DNA of 64,000 nucleotides from Sphingomonas kyeonggiensis (GCF_030812785.1 NZ_JAUSTJ010000002.1:992001-1056000); one strand, 5' to 3'; shown: positions 25,354 through 34,222, numbered from the stretch's first letter. Numbers and translations are program-made. Notes: a model not told the origin generated them from the sequence alone.

Positions 25354-25566
25354 TGTGCGTTCTCGAAAGCGGGTGAAGTGCCGGCCACGCCCCAAGGAGT
25401 AGAGAGGGGCCGCCGGAAGTCGGGGTTGTTCGTATGCTCGGGACACTCGCCGACTTGTCCCGTCCCGGCGTGAACCGGGCCACTGCTTCCCCTCACCGAT
25501 GCGCGCCGCCAGCGATCACATGGCGCACCGGATATGAGGGAAAGCCATTACTGGCGGTGGGGTGGC

Positions 25567-26466
25567 TTACTGGAGCTTGACGCCCTTCAGGCGGGCCGCG
25601 CACTTCGGGTGCTCCAGCACGATCGTATTGTAGTGCTCGACGCGGGTACGGAACGCCGGCTTGCTCTGAAGCTCGCCGAGGTCGCGGACGCTAATCGGAG
25701 CCGTCTGCGCGCCGAACATGCCATCGGGGCCGAAGCGGATGGCATAGATGCTGGCGGTGTTGTTCGCCGTGCCCTGCGCTTCGTCGAAGCCGAGGATGGC
25801 GTTGCCCTGAGCGTCGTCCTCGACGATGCCGAACGGCACCCCGTAATAGAGGTCGATTTCGCGGCCCAGGTCGTCCTTGGCGATGGTCAGCGCCTGAACG
25901 CTCCGCGCGAGCTGTCGGATAACCTGCCGAGTCTTCTTGTTCATCAGCAGGATCGACGGCGAACCAGAAACCGCGTCAACGAGATCGTCCAGCATGTTGA
26001 GGGTCAGCACGCCGCCATTGGTGCCGGCGCCGAGCACCTGTGCTCCGGTCAGGCGGGCGTTCAGGCCATCGAATTCCTTGGGGTTGGCGGCGCTGTCGCC
26101 GTCGAACACCGTCTTAAGGTGGGAAAGCGACAGGGCCTTCACCTTCATTGCGTCCTGCACAGCGCGAGTGTCATTTGCGCCAGTGCTCCAGGCGATCAGC
26201 GCGGCATCGACATCGAGGTCGCCGCCGAGGATTTTGAGGGGGTCGGCGAGCTGATTGATGACGCCGGTGGATTCGTCATAGGACTCGTTGATGCCTCGGA
26301 AGGCGATACCCGGCAGAGCCTGTTCCCGGTTGTAGACATACGCGGCGCCCGCGATGTTTTGGAAAGGCATGTACTGCATGATCGGATTGGTGGTGGCGAA
26401 AATCTCCACAACACCGCTCTGAAGCGGGTCCGGGTTCAGCTTTGCCCATTCGGTCTGCGTAAGCAC
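25567..26466 (-). CDS. Phage major capsid protein
   Basis: A 299-residue protein with the features of HK97-fold major capsid proteins lacking a long N-terminal delta domain. It has an N-arm (LQSGVVEIFATTNPIMQYMPFQNI), an E-loop-like segment with PGIAFRGINESYDESTGVINQL, a spine helix (DTRAVQDAMKVKALSLSHLKTVFDGD), and P-domain strands (NGGVLTLNMLDDLVDAV, SILLMNKKTRQVIRQL). The C-terminal beta strand (ISVRDLGELQSKPAFRTRVEHYNTIVL) ends the A-domain. It lies in the head-gene run after the portal and scaffold-like genes. No separate protease is encoded, consistent with the short N-arm. Confidence 0.85.
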   Translation of the reverse strand: MLTQTEWAKLNPDPLQSGVVEIFATTNPIMQYMPFQNIAGAAYVYNREQALPGIAFRGINESYDESTGVINQLADPLKILGGDLDVDAALIAWSTGANDTRAVQDAMKVKALSLSHLKTVFDGDSAANPKEFDGLNARLTGAQVLGAGTNGGVLTLNMLDDLVDAVSGSPSILLMNKKTRQVIRQLARSVQALTIAKDDLGREIDLYYGVPFGIVEDDAQGNAILGFDEAQGTANNTASIYAIRFGPDGMFGAQTAPISVRDLGELQSKPAFRTRVEHYNTIVLEHPKCAARLKGVKLQ

Positions 26467-26499
26467 TTGTTGAGTATTCCTCTTGTTCGGGTGTGCGCG

Positions 26500-26781
26500 T
26501 TAGTTGGTGTAGCCGGCTGCCAGGCGCGCAAAGACCGGCAGGTTGGACGTGTCAGGCGCCTTCGGCGTGATCGCGGGCGGCGGCGTGTCGGTCGCTGGGA
26601 CGGTCGGCGCGGCGGGGGTTTCCGTCTTAGCCGGGGTCAGCGCTGCGATGTCGGCGCGAAGCGCCGCCAGCACATCCCTGAAGGCCGCCAGCTCCAAAGC
26701 GGCGTCGGGGGTGGCTGGCGGCGACGCCGGGGGCGTCTCGGGTTCTGCGCTGGGCGCTGGTGTCGGAGTTTCGGTGCTCAT
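26500..26781 (-). CDS. Pro/Thr/Ala-rich scaffold-like protein
   Basis: A 93-residue acidic protein from MSTETPTPAPSAEPETPPAS with AAAGGAAA-type ribosome site just upstream. Two Pro/Thr/Ala-rich, probably disordered segments flank one short helix (DAALELAAFRDVLAALRADIAALT). The C-terminus NLPVFARLAAGYTN is hydrophobic. Placement directly before the major capsid gene is where scaffolding proteins are found, and short disordered-helix proteins can act that way. The role is inferred from place alone. Confidence 0.6.
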   Translation of the reverse strand: MSTETPTPAPSAEPETPPASPPATPDAALELAAFRDVLAALRADIAALTPAKTETPAAPTVPATDTPPPAITPKAPDTSNLPVFARLAAGYTN

Positions 26782-26792
26782 GGTGTTTCCTT

Positions 26793-28097
26793 TCAAAGTG
26801 GGACGGCCAGCTCGGCGGACTCGTCGCGGCGGCGTTGCAGCTCGCGGAAAGCGGACTCGCGATCGGGGAAGCCGTCCGGGTTCGTGCTCATCAGCACATC
26901 GACCGGCGACCACACGCCCAGCTCGCTTTTCGTGCGGGCGTTATCGAGCGCTTCGGCTTCGCTGAGCTGGTCTTGCTGCTCGGCGAAATCGACGCCTACC
27001 GTAGCGTCGTCGGGGATTGTGCCGGGCCGGTGCGTGTTGACCACGGCGCGCAGCGTGTCGAACAAGCGCGCTTCCATGGTGCGGGCCTGGGCAATCTGAT
27101 CCTGCCGTACCTCCTTGAGATCGAGGCGACCGGCGTGCTTCGCCGAGCCGGACTCCGCGACCTTGCTGAGATCGAACAGGTCAGCGCCGACGCCGTGCGT
27201 GGCTGCCGTTTCCCGCAGGACAAATTCGATCGCCGATAGGATCGACGCGATAGGTGCGTTCGGGGCGGCGAAACCAAACTGCCCGCCCTGGGGAAGTGCG
27301 ACGGCACGATCGGGACCGAATTGCAGAACCTCGTTCGCCGAGATGCCCGATGCCCAGGCTTGGCCATGGCTGTGCAGCTCGACCGCGCGCCACAGCGACG
27401 CGAGCGCGACGTTGACCGCATCCTGGGCAGCATAAAGATCGTCGCCACCCGGGAGCCAGAACGAGTCATCGGGCAACCGGTCGAACCACGGCACGAACGG
27501 CAGCACGCCGTAGGGGTTGGCGTTGCCGGGATTGCCCAGCACCGGCGTGGCCGCGCCGCTGTGGTTCAGCATGCGGAAGCCGGTCGGCGTCCAGTCGGCA
27601 AACGTGGTGTCTTCGGCGCGCTCGCCGGGATAGGTGACGATGACGCGCTCGGGCCGCTCTGGGTCGGAATACACCACGTCGAGCACGTTCGGCGTGAGCA
27701 CGCGCAGCGTCGGCGCGCCGGTCGTCTCGTTCCAGCCCACTTGCAGCGCGACAGTCTTGCAGACTTCCAAGTATCGCGACGCCTTCTTGAGCACCGCGTC
27801 TGCATTCATGGCCTTGTAGAGCGAGTCGCCGGCAGCCTGATCCATGCCGACGAAGGTGCGGCGTGGCGGCATGCGGTAGGTGCTGGCGCGTTTGTCGGCG
27901 ATGGCGCGAACGATGTTGACGCAGAATATGCGGAACTGCTCAGGCTTGGCGAAGCGCTGGGCGATCAGCCGATAGGTCGCGTCATTCTGGCGGTCCCAAT
28001 AATAGGCCAAGCGCCGTGCAGTGTCGCTTTTGCGAACACGCGAAGCGGCGGTGATGCGGACCACATCGGTTGTTTGCGGGCGGCGGAAGGCGAGCAA
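26793..28097 (-). CDS. Phage portal protein (SPP1 gp6-like)
   Basis: A 434-residue portal of the SPP1 gp6 type, forming the dodecameric DNA entry ring. Visible are the N-terminal YYWDRQNDATYRLIAQRFAKPEQF region, the wing strands (APTLRVLTPNVLDVVYSDPERPERVIVTY), the clip (NPYGVLPFVPWFDRLPDD) and the long stem helices (DLYAAQDAVNVALASLWRAVELHSHGQ). The acidic crown contains SEAEALDNARTKSELGVWSP. The codon after the terminase stop is GTA, not a start; TTG at 28097 with GGAGAG 10 nt upstream is chosen. Longer upstream codons overlap terminase and are Arg-rich, so are unlikely. Confidence 0.88.
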   Translation of the reverse strand: MLAFRRPQTTDVVRITAASRVRKSDTARRLAYYWDRQNDATYRLIAQRFAKPEQFRIFCVNIVRAIADKRASTYRMPPRRTFVGMDQAAGDSLYKAMNADAVLKKASRYLEVCKTVALQVGWNETTGAPTLRVLTPNVLDVVYSDPERPERVIVTYPGERAEDTTFADWTPTGFRMLNHSGAATPVLGNPGNANPYGVLPFVPWFDRLPDDSFWLPGGDDLYAAQDAVNVALASLWRAVELHSHGQAWASGISANEVLQFGPDRAVALPQGGQFGFAAPNAPIASILSAIEFVLRETAATHGVGADLFDLSKVAESGSAKHAGRLDLKEVRQDQIAQARTMEARLFDTLRAVVNTHRPGTIPDDATVGVDFAEQQDQLSEAEALDNARTKSELGVWSPVDVLMSTNPDGFPDRESAFRELQRRRDESAELAVPL

Positions 28098-28108
28098 AAT
28101 TCTCTCCG

Positions 28109-29800
28109 TTACCGGGGCAGCGTGTGCGCGCCGGTGTTGCGCAGCTTGCTTGCGATGAAGGGGGCGAGGTCGAGCGGGACCAGCGGCGAGCGGGCCAGAT
28201 AAGCGCCGTGAAGGTGGCGAGCTTCGGCCATCGAACGGCAAGCGTCCGCGCAGGGCGGGACGTGATCGCCGCCATTGAGCGCGCAATGCACGATGCTCGC
28301 GCCGATACCGGTGCAGTTCACTCCGGCAATCTCGTATGGATTCAGGGTGATGCTGCGCAGCGAGTAGACTGCCCAGGCCAGCGCATGCACGAAGTCGTCA
28401 TGCCCGCCGCGCGGATGGCTGAACTTGGGCACGGCGGCTTCGCCATCGGTTGCCTTGCCGTCTTCGTTAACCTCGAAGGCGCGCAGCTCGGCAATCAGCT
28501 CCTTGAACTTGGGGCTGATATGCAGCCGACTTTCGGCTGCCGCCTGATAGAGCGCGAGGAACGCGGCATACTTCGTGCGCCGGGACGGGTGGACGACTTC
28601 GGTGCCAGCGCCGAAAGGGCGTGTGCCTGCCCAATCGGCAACATCCTGCGCGCCGTAAGACTCTAGCACTAGGCGCTTCATGCCATGCGCGGCATGGTAG
28701 CCGTCGAATCGCGACTTGATGCCGGCCATGCGGCTAAACGGCACGGATTCGGCGTCCAGCACGTAGATGTGCTCTTCGTCGTCGATCGCGATTTTCGCGA
28801 CGCACGAGGTTGCGGTCTTATCTCCCCGGACGGTGCCGCCGAACGCGCGGTCCAGGCCAGCGCCGACGATCGAAGCGGAACCCGCCGCCAGTGCATCTAG
28901 GTCGAGCGGGTAGCTCTCAATGCAAGGATCGAGCACGGCGGCGGGAAACAGGAGGTTCGCCGCGTCACCCCAACGGTTGAGGTGCAGGAGGGCAAACTTG
29001 TGCGGGAGCATCTGGCGGGCCAGCGACCGCAGCTTTGCCGGTGCAATCCACGCCGGTGACTTGGCGCAGGCCTCGTCTAAGTCGGCGTAGGCAATGTGGC
29101 TGAACGCGATCGATGTGTCGGGGTCGGTCGAGTGCGTCGCGGCAGCATACAGCTCCCACAGCTTCGACGACTTCGGCGCTACCGTAGAGTCGATCAGCAG
29201 CAGCGAACCGGCGGTGTCCAGCAGCGAGCCGGCCAGCGCCTCGAACACATCATCGCCGCCATTCTTCGCGGCATGGATTTCGGAAATCTGAGCGGCGCTG
29301 AGCTTCTTGCCCCAGAGCGCCGAGGGGTTCGAGCTGAACGCCTGAATGACGCTGCCGGTGCTTGGCAATTCGATACGATCAGCGCCAACCTTGACGGTGC
29401 CCGCCGCAACCAATTGCTTGAGCAACGGCGTGTGCTCGAACGCCTGCTTGATCGTGCGGAAGGCAGTATCGACGACCTGTCGTTCCGAGTTGGCGACAAC
29501 GGCAATGTTCTCGGCGGTCCGCGTGACGAACCGCCAGATGAGGATCATTGCGCTGGTGAGCGTTTTGCCGTGGCGACGGGGCCAGCAGAACACCGCGACC
29601 GATACGTCGGTGCCGTCCAGGGCCTTCGCAATCTCGGCGCGCTCGACGGGGCCAGGATTGAAGGGGACAAATCCGCCGGTGCCGCTCGGCACGCGCGGCT
29701 GCACGTCCGCCAGGAAGCGGAAAAAGCCGTCGCTGCCGTCTCGCCATGAGGCGATCGACGCGGCAAGGGTAGGCTTGGACGTGGCGGGAGAAACGGACAA
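28109..29800 (-). CDS. Terminase large subunit
   Basis: A 563-residue packaging motor. The ATPase has a Walker A-type P-loop FCWPRRHGKT (about residues 71-80), then SLLLIDST as Walker B-like, and adenine-motif segments. The nuclease part has GAGLDRAFGGT with the first metal Asp, a middle acidic site in KRLVLESYGAQDVADW, and the final SHPRGGHDDFVHALAWAV with paired Asp residues. The last about 60 residues hold four Cys and several His (VNCTG, VHCALN, PPCADACR), which could bind zinc, an uncommon addition. No gene that I recognise as a small subunit is adjacent. Confidence 0.88.
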   Translation of the reverse strand: MSVSPATSKPTLAASIASWRDGSDGFFRFLADVQPRVPSGTGGFVPFNPGPVERAEIAKALDGTDVSVAVFCWPRRHGKTLTSAMILIWRFVTRTAENIAVVANSERQVVDTAFRTIKQAFEHTPLLKQLVAAGTVKVGADRIELPSTGSVIQAFSSNPSALWGKKLSAAQISEIHAAKNGGDDVFEALAGSLLDTAGSLLLIDSTVAPKSSKLWELYAAATHSTDPDTSIAFSHIAYADLDEACAKSPAWIAPAKLRSLARQMLPHKFALLHLNRWGDAANLLFPAAVLDPCIESYPLDLDALAAGSASIVGAGLDRAFGGTVRGDKTATSCVAKIAIDDEEHIYVLDAESVPFSRMAGIKSRFDGYHAAHGMKRLVLESYGAQDVADWAGTRPFGAGTEVVHPSRRTKYAAFLALYQAAAESRLHISPKFKELIAELRAFEVNEDGKATDGEAAVPKFSHPRGGHDDFVHALAWAVYSLRSITLNPYEIAGVNCTGIGASIVHCALNGGDHVPPCADACRSMAEARHLHGAYLARSPLVPLDLAPFIASKLRNTGAHTLPR

Positions 29801-30401
29801 GGAGGCACACCGGAGCTGCGTTGGGGAAGCGCTGCGTCACCGTCACGGTGGAAAGCGGTTCGCCGTTAGCGTCCGGCTGGACGGCCCATGTCACGGGCGT
29901 GCCCCACGGGGCAGGTCGAAGTTGCCTAGCGGCGCTGCGCGCCTAGTGGCTCAAGGTAAAAGCTGATTGATAGCTTGCCGATGGCGGTCACGCCGATGGC
30001 TAGGAGGTCGGTTTTCTAAGAGCGCGCCGTCAAGGTCATGGCCGCAGACCTTCCCAGTTAGCCTCAGGAGGAGGATCGAACGCCGAAGCTGTCGATGGCA
30101 AGAATTGTATCACGAAATCGAAGGAGCGGAAAGCGGAAAGCGCTGTGCACTCCGCATCCAGCAAGATTTTCGCTCCGCGCTGTTGTGCTTGTTCTGACAC
30201 CAATGACAAAAAATCGGGACGCAGTCCGTTCTCCGAAGGAGAACAACGTTCATGGGAATCTTCGAATCTGAATCTAAGTATATTATTTGTTTTATAGACG
30301 CAGGCGAGAGCGCGAGGGCGCGCGCGTAATCAGACTTCCAGTGGAACGTCAATCCCCCTCGCGGCGGGTATAAAACGCACCCTCAGCCGGTTTCCGACAC
30401 G
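29801..30401. other. Gap between terminase and integrase: control region without a clear gene
   Basis: About 600 bp with no convincing long gene. The right half (30160-30300) is A/T-rich and contains the perfect dyad GTTCTCC-GAA-GGAGAAC at 30228-30244. A very short frame of about 25 codons starts at ATG 30252 after AGGAG and is too short to support. On the minus strand the frame starting near 29894 (MTWAVQPDANGEPLSTVTVTQ) begins protein-like but runs on over terminase; it may be a remnant. Promoters for the head operon should lie here. Confidence 0.4.
30228..30244. promoter_or_regulatory. Perfect palindrome, possible repressor operator
   Basis: GTTCTCCGAAGGAGAAC: 7-bp arms with a 3-bp centre, in the A/T-rich control region upstream of the head genes. 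It could be an operator for a dimeric regulator; no repressor gene is recognised in the element, so the regulator may be external. Confidence 0.45.
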
Positions 30402-32180
30402 CTACGCCGCCAGCTTCCGAGCGTCCTCTGCGGCGATCAGATGATCGAACGTCACGCCGTCGAATCTCACCGCGTCCATATAGCCCTTGAGCATCTTCAC
30501 CGTGCCCTGGGGAATGCTGCCATACCCTCCAGTCGTGGTCTTTTCGCTGTGCCCCAGGCACACGGCAATCTGCGGGTCTAGTAGCTCGGCTTCGACGCGC
30601 AGACGGTCGGTGAGCGTATGCCGGAAGCTATGGGCACCGAAGCCGTCGCCGCCTTGGGCGTCGCCATCCTTCACGCCGATCGCGGCGAGATATTCGCGCC
30701 ACCAGCGCGACGCCATGCCGCTGATCTGCCCGCGCGCATTCGGCTCCAGCTCCGGGAACATCGGTGCGTCGAGATCGCCGCCCACGGCCTCAAGCCGGCG
30801 CTGGTGGAACGCGAGGAAACCGACGCGCTCAAGCATCGGGTGCACCGCCGCGAACCGGCTCTTGCCGCTCTTGGTCGTGAGGCCGTCCTTTTCCTCATGG
30901 CGGATATGGATGAACCACACCCCGAACTGCGTGTTCACGTCGCCGACGCGGAGCTGAGCAATCTCGCCGAGGCGCGCGCCGCTGAACATGGCCGCGAGCG
31001 GCAGCCAGTAGCGCCAGTCGTCGGCGCGCATGGCACCTGGCACATGTTCCCGACCGGTCGCGAGAAACCCGTTGAACAGCGGCGAGCCGAGCATTTTGTT
31101 GAGCGCGGCGGTGTTGAACGACGGACGCCGGTTTTTGCCCTTCACCTTGGCATGAAACAGCCCATCGCAGGGATTACGCATGCCCGCCCATTTCGGCTGT
31201 CCCGCCAGCCACTTGTAAAGCGGCGAAATCGTCGAAAGGTGCTTGTTGATCGTGGTGTAGGCGGTTTGCGGCATGCACTGGGCGCGCGCCGTCGCGGCAG
31301 CCGTGCGCATATCCAGGTCGCGCAGCTCGCGCTTGCTCATCCACTTCGGCGGCAGGTGGCGCATGGTGTCCCGATAGTCCGCCACGTCTGCCGGCGTGAT
31401 CGAGCGCACGTCGCGGTCCGCACCGACAAACGCCGCAAACTGCGCAAGCACCTTGCGGTCTTGATTGATCGTGTCGGCACGCTTTTCGCCCTTGGCGAGC
31501 ATTTCAGTGCCCCAGGCATCGAACAGCTCGGCGATCGTTTCGCCATCCTTGGCCTTCGCCGCCTCGCGCTCACGAACGCGCTGGACCAGCTTGCTATCGG
31601 TCTCGGCCTCAACGTCGCCAAGGTTGCGCTGGTGCTGCTCGCGAAGGCCGGCAAGCCGCGCCGTGTTCAGGAGGTCGCATAGCTTGGCATAACCCTCACT
31701 CTCCGGCGCGATGTCGAAGCCCAGGGCGTCGATCGCAGCGTCGGCGAGATCGCGCACCGGGGCGTGATCGCCAGTGTTGGCGGCAAGGGTCTGGGCCTCC
31801 AGCTCGCCGCGCGTCCAGGCGACGTGCCCGCGATACATGTTCGGGCCGCGCAACGTCCGCCTACCGGCCTCCGCGTCGGCCCTGGGCAGCTCATAGCCGA
31901 GCACAACGGCTGCATGCTCCAACTCGGCGTCGGTCGGTGCGCGTCGCAGCGGCACCGGAAGCTGCGACGCCGGGGCAGCCATTAGCCCCCATGCCTCGAA
32001 CAGCTGGGCGCGCTTCTTGCCGGCGAGCACGACAGCTTCGCGCGGGTCGCTGGTGCCGAGCGGGCATGTGTAGAGCTTCTTGCCTACACGATCCTGGGCC
32101 TCCTTGGGGACGGCCATGCGGAACCAGATGTTGCGGGATTCAGGACGGAACCAGAGATAGCGGTCGGAGGGCTTCTTCAT
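30402..32180 (-). CDS. Tyrosine site-specific integrase of the tRNA-Pro element
   Basis: A 592-residue tyrosine recombinase, longer than most phage integrases because of an extended N-terminal part (MKKPSDRYLWFRPESRNIWFRMAVPKEAQDRVGKK) of the kind seen in many alphaproteobacterial integrases. The core-binding region includes TTINKHLSTISPLYKWLAGQ. Catalytic residues are in FSGARLGEIAQL (Arg), KSGKSRFAAVHP (Lys/beta region), HSFRH (His517, Arg520), LGHSEK (His544) and GGY (Tyr553). It should recombine attL and attR at the tRNA-Pro end. Its start is 120 bp from attR and its leader contains two AAAATATACAG repeats, so the enzyme may repress itself. Confidence 0.95.
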   Translation of the reverse strand: MKKPSDRYLWFRPESRNIWFRMAVPKEAQDRVGKKLYTCPLGTSDPREAVVLAGKKRAQLFEAWGLMAAPASQLPVPLRRAPTDAELEHAAVVLGYELPRADAEAGRRTLRGPNMYRGHVAWTRGELEAQTLAANTGDHAPVRDLADAAIDALGFDIAPESEGYAKLCDLLNTARLAGLREQHQRNLGDVEAETDSKLVQRVREREAAKAKDGETIAELFDAWGTEMLAKGEKRADTINQDRKVLAQFAAFVGADRDVRSITPADVADYRDTMRHLPPKWMSKRELRDLDMRTAAATARAQCMPQTAYTTINKHLSTISPLYKWLAGQPKWAGMRNPCDGLFHAKVKGKNRRPSFNTAALNKMLGSPLFNGFLATGREHVPGAMRADDWRYWLPLAAMFSGARLGEIAQLRVGDVNTQFGVWFIHIRHEEKDGLTTKSGKSRFAAVHPMLERVGFLAFHQRRLEAVGGDLDAPMFPELEPNARGQISGMASRWWREYLAAIGVKDGDAQGGDGFGAHSFRHTLTDRLRVEAELLDPQIAVCLGHSEKTTTGGYGSIPQGTVKMLKGYMDAVRFDGVTFDHLIAAEDARKLAA

Positions 32181-32205
32181 GTCGGCATGGTAGCCGATCA
32201 GCTCA

Positions 32206-32228
32206 AAAATATACAGGAAAATATACAG
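32206..32228 (+). repeat. Two AAAATATACAG repeats near attR (probable integrase arm sites)
   Basis: AAAATATACAG at 32206-32216 and 32218-32228, same orientation and 12-bp pitch as the three copies near attL. They lie in the integrase promoter region, 72 bp before the attR core. After excision the two clusters would flank the attP core. Confidence 0.75.
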
Positions 32229-32300
32229 GTGGACGCCCGATAAACCGCAGAAAACCGCGACTCCTGGGCAATCCTATGTCAAGGGGCTTGGCAGTTTCCC

Positions 32301-32318
32301 ATCCTGTCTCCCCGACCA
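32301..32318 (+). repeat. attR core
   Basis: ATCCTGTCTCCCCGACCA, identical to the tRNA-Pro 3' end at 16817-16834. Its last base is 1 bp from the dctA stop codon (complement of 32320-32322), so the element fills the whole tRNA-dctA gap. Confidence 0.95.
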
Positions 32319-32319
32319 C

Positions 32320-33657
32320 TCAATCCATATCGGTTTCACTTGCGATCCGGGGCGGTATATTTTCCGCCTTGCCGTCCAGTGCGCGCTTCAGGGCGTCGGC
32401 ATCGAGCCGTCCTTCCCAGCGCGCCACCACGATAGTCGCCACGGCATTGCCGATGAAGTTGGTCAGGCTGCGGCATTCGCTCATGAAGCGGTCGACGCCC
32501 AGGATCAGCGCCATGCCGGCGACCGGAATGGTCGGCACGACCATCAGTGTCGCCGCCAGCGTGGCGAAGCCCGCGCCGGTCACCCCCGCAGCGCCCTTGG
32601 AGGTGAGCATCGCGGTGCCGAGCAGGATCAGTTGCTCGCCGAGCGAGAGGTGGACGCCGGTTGCTTGGGCTATGAACAACGCTGCCAACGTCATGTAGAT
32701 GTTGGTGCCGTCGAGATTGAACGAATAGCCGGCGGGTACGACGACGCCGACGACTTCCTTGTCGCAGCCGGCCCGCTCGAGCTTCTCCATCAACGCGGGC
32801 AGGGCGGCCTCGGACGAGGAGGCGCCGAGGACGAGGAAGAGCTCGCCCTTCAGGTAGCGCAGCAGCTTGAGGATCGAGAAGCCGGCGAACCAGCCGACCA
32901 GACCGAGCACGACGAGCACGAACAGGGCCGAGGTGGCGTAGAAGGTCGCGACCAGCCCGCCCAGGTTCCACAGCGCGCCGACGCCATATTTGCCGATGGT
33001 GAAGGCCATGGCGCCGAACGCGCCGACCGGAGCGGCGCGCATCAGGATCGCCACCAGGCGGAACACGACGAGGCTCAGTTGCTCAAGCAGGTCGACCAGC
33101 GGGCGGACGCGCTCGCCGAGCCCGGCAAGGCCCACGCCGAACAGGATGGCGACGAACAACACCTGCAGGATCGAGCCGCTGGTCAGCGCCGAGGCCAGCG
33201 TCGTCGGGATGATCGCCATCACGAAGCCGGTGATGCTGGTCTCATGCGCCTGCTTCTCATAGCCGGCGACCTTGGCCTCGCTCAGCGTGTGCGGATCGAT
33301 GTGCATGCTCGCGCCGGGCTGGACGACATGGGCGACGATCAGGCCGACGACCAGCGCCAGCGAGGAGAAGAACAGGAAATAGGCGAGGGCCTTGATCACG
33401 ACCCGGCCCAGCGAGCCGAGCTCGCGGGCGCCGGCGATGCCGGTCACCAGGGTGAGGAAGATGACCGGGGCGATGATCATCTTGACCAGGTTGACGAAGG
33501 CGAGGCCGAGCCACTCCAGCGAGGCGCCGAAGGCCGGCCAGAGCGCGCCGACCAGCACGCCGGCAGCGATGCCGATCAGCACCTGGACGTAGAGCATCTG
33601 CCACCAGGGCTGGGGCCTGGGCGGTTCTCCGGCATGGCTGGTGGCGACTGCGCCCAT
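32320..33657 (-). CDS. dctA: C4-dicarboxylate/proton symporter DctA
   Basis: A 445-residue secondary transporter of the dicarboxylate/cation symporter family, importing succinate, fumarate and malate. It has the usual pattern: multiple helices ([32 protein letters not shown]), the serine-rich HP1 loop [18 protein letters not shown], the [22 protein letters not shown] helix, HP2 [19 protein letters not shown], and the last substrate-binding helix [20 protein letters not shown]. The gene is intact although the attR site begins 1 bp after its stop, so its native terminator has been replaced by element sequence. No dctBD regulator is adjacent. An 18-bp tandem duplication sits just before its start. 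Confidence 0.93.
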   Translation of the reverse strand: MGAVATSHAGEPPRPQPWWQMLYVQVLIGIAAGVLVGALWPAFGASLEWLGLAFVNLVKMIIAPVIFLTLVTGIAGARELGSLGRVVIKALAYFLFFSSLALVVGLIVAHVVQPGASMHIDPHTLSEAKVAGYEKQAHETSITGFVMAIIPTTLASALTSGSILQVLFVAILFGVGLAGLGERVRPLVDLLEQLSLVVFRLVAILMRAAPVGAFGAMAFTIGKYGVGALWNLGGLVATFYATSALFVLVVLGLVGWFAGFSILKLLRYLKGELFLVLGASSSEAALPALMEKLERAGCDKEVVGVVVPAGYSFNLDGTNIYMTLAALFIAQATGVHLSLGEQLILLGTAMLTSKGAAGVTGAGFATLAATLMVVPTIPVAGMALILGVDRFMSECRSLTNFIGNAVATIVVARWEGRLDADALKRALDGKAENIPPRIASETDMD

Positions 33658-33666
33658 TCACTTTTC

Positions 33667-33702
33667 CCCCAATATTTCCACCGGCCCCAATATTTCCACC
33701 GG
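33667..33702. repeat. Tandem 18-bp duplication in the dctA leader
   Basis: CCCCAATATTTCCACCGG occurs twice head to tail (33667-33684, 33685-33702), starting 9 bp upstream of the dctA ATG. On the coding strand each copy ends in ATTGGGG, so the duplication repeats part of the ribosome-binding context. Confidence 0.8.
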
Positions 33703-33734
33703 CATAGCGGAGCGCGCGAAAGCCCCAAACGGAA

Positions 33735-33762
33735 AAGGACGCCCCCTTGCGGGAGCGTCCTT
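33735..33762 (-). terminator. Terminator of the small lipoprotein gene
   Basis: AAGGACGC and GCGTCCTT pair around a GC-rich loop; on the minus strand the stem runs into TTTTCC. It lies 42 bp beyond the lipoprotein stop. Confidence 0.8.
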
Positions 33763-33804
33763 CCTATCTCTCGGTCCGGCCAAAGGCCGGGTGCCGAACA
33801 GAGA

Positions 33805-34038
33805 TCAGTGGGCGTTCGCCTCGGCGGCGTCGGCCTTGTTCTCTTCCACGTTCGCGGCGTTCTCAAGGGTCGCCTCGGCAGCAGCGTTGGTGGTGTTGTC
33901 GGCAGCGGCTTCGTACGCAGCGGCATTCGCCTCGTGCGAGTCGGCAACGTTCTCGGCGGTGGTGTTGGTGGTGCCGCCGTTGCAAGCCGCGAGCGACATC
34001 AGGCCGGCGGTCGCAGCAACAATGAGGATCTTCTTCAT
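33805..34038 (-). CDS. Small alanine/asparagine-rich lipoprotein
   Basis: A 77-residue secreted lipoprotein. MKKILIVAATAGLMSLAAC is a lipoprotein signal with lipobox LAAC. The mature chain is low-complexity (Ala, Asn, Glu, Thr) with repeats such as ENVADSHEANAAAYEAAADN and likely forms a helix or stays flexible in the periplasm, loosely like Lpp. Many sphingomonads encode similar short lipoproteins without known function. It has its own terminator at 33735-33762 and ATG 34038 is preceded by AGGAGCACC. Confidence 0.8.
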   Translation of the reverse strand: MKKILIVAATAGLMSLAACNGGTTNTTAENVADSHEANAAAYEAAADNTTNAAAEATLENAANVEENKADAAEANAH

Positions 34039-34222
34039 GTGGTGCTCCTAAAGGAACTCAAACGTTTCGCAGCCGGCCCGATTAGCCGTCGCGAACCGCT
34101 GGCATAGCGGTCGTTGCGTTTGCGTCAATCGCAAATTCACCCACTGGCAAAATTTAGGACATTTTTTCGCCCAAATCTTGCCAGCTGGCGGCCATCAATG
34201 CGCGAGGCCGCCTCCGGTTCCC

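Noticed and set aside
25534-27099. Long plus-strand open frame (521 codons) over the capsid and scaffold-like genes
   Set aside because: It is antisense to the capsid, scaffold-like and portal genes, Arg/Gly-rich with no motif; a shadow of high-GC codon bias.
29379-29894. Minus-strand frame starting MTWAVQPDANGEPLSTVTVTQ
   Set aside because: The start looks protein-like, but the rest overlaps terminase in another frame with shadow composition. At best a gene remnant.
30252-30330. Tiny frame of about 25 codons after AGGAG in the control gap
   Set aside because: Too short and ends in an Ala-Arg repeat; no supporting context.
32632-34107. Plus-strand open frame over dctA and the small lipoprotein
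   Set aside because: Antisense to two well-supported genes; composition is His/Gln/Asp-rich shadow sequence.
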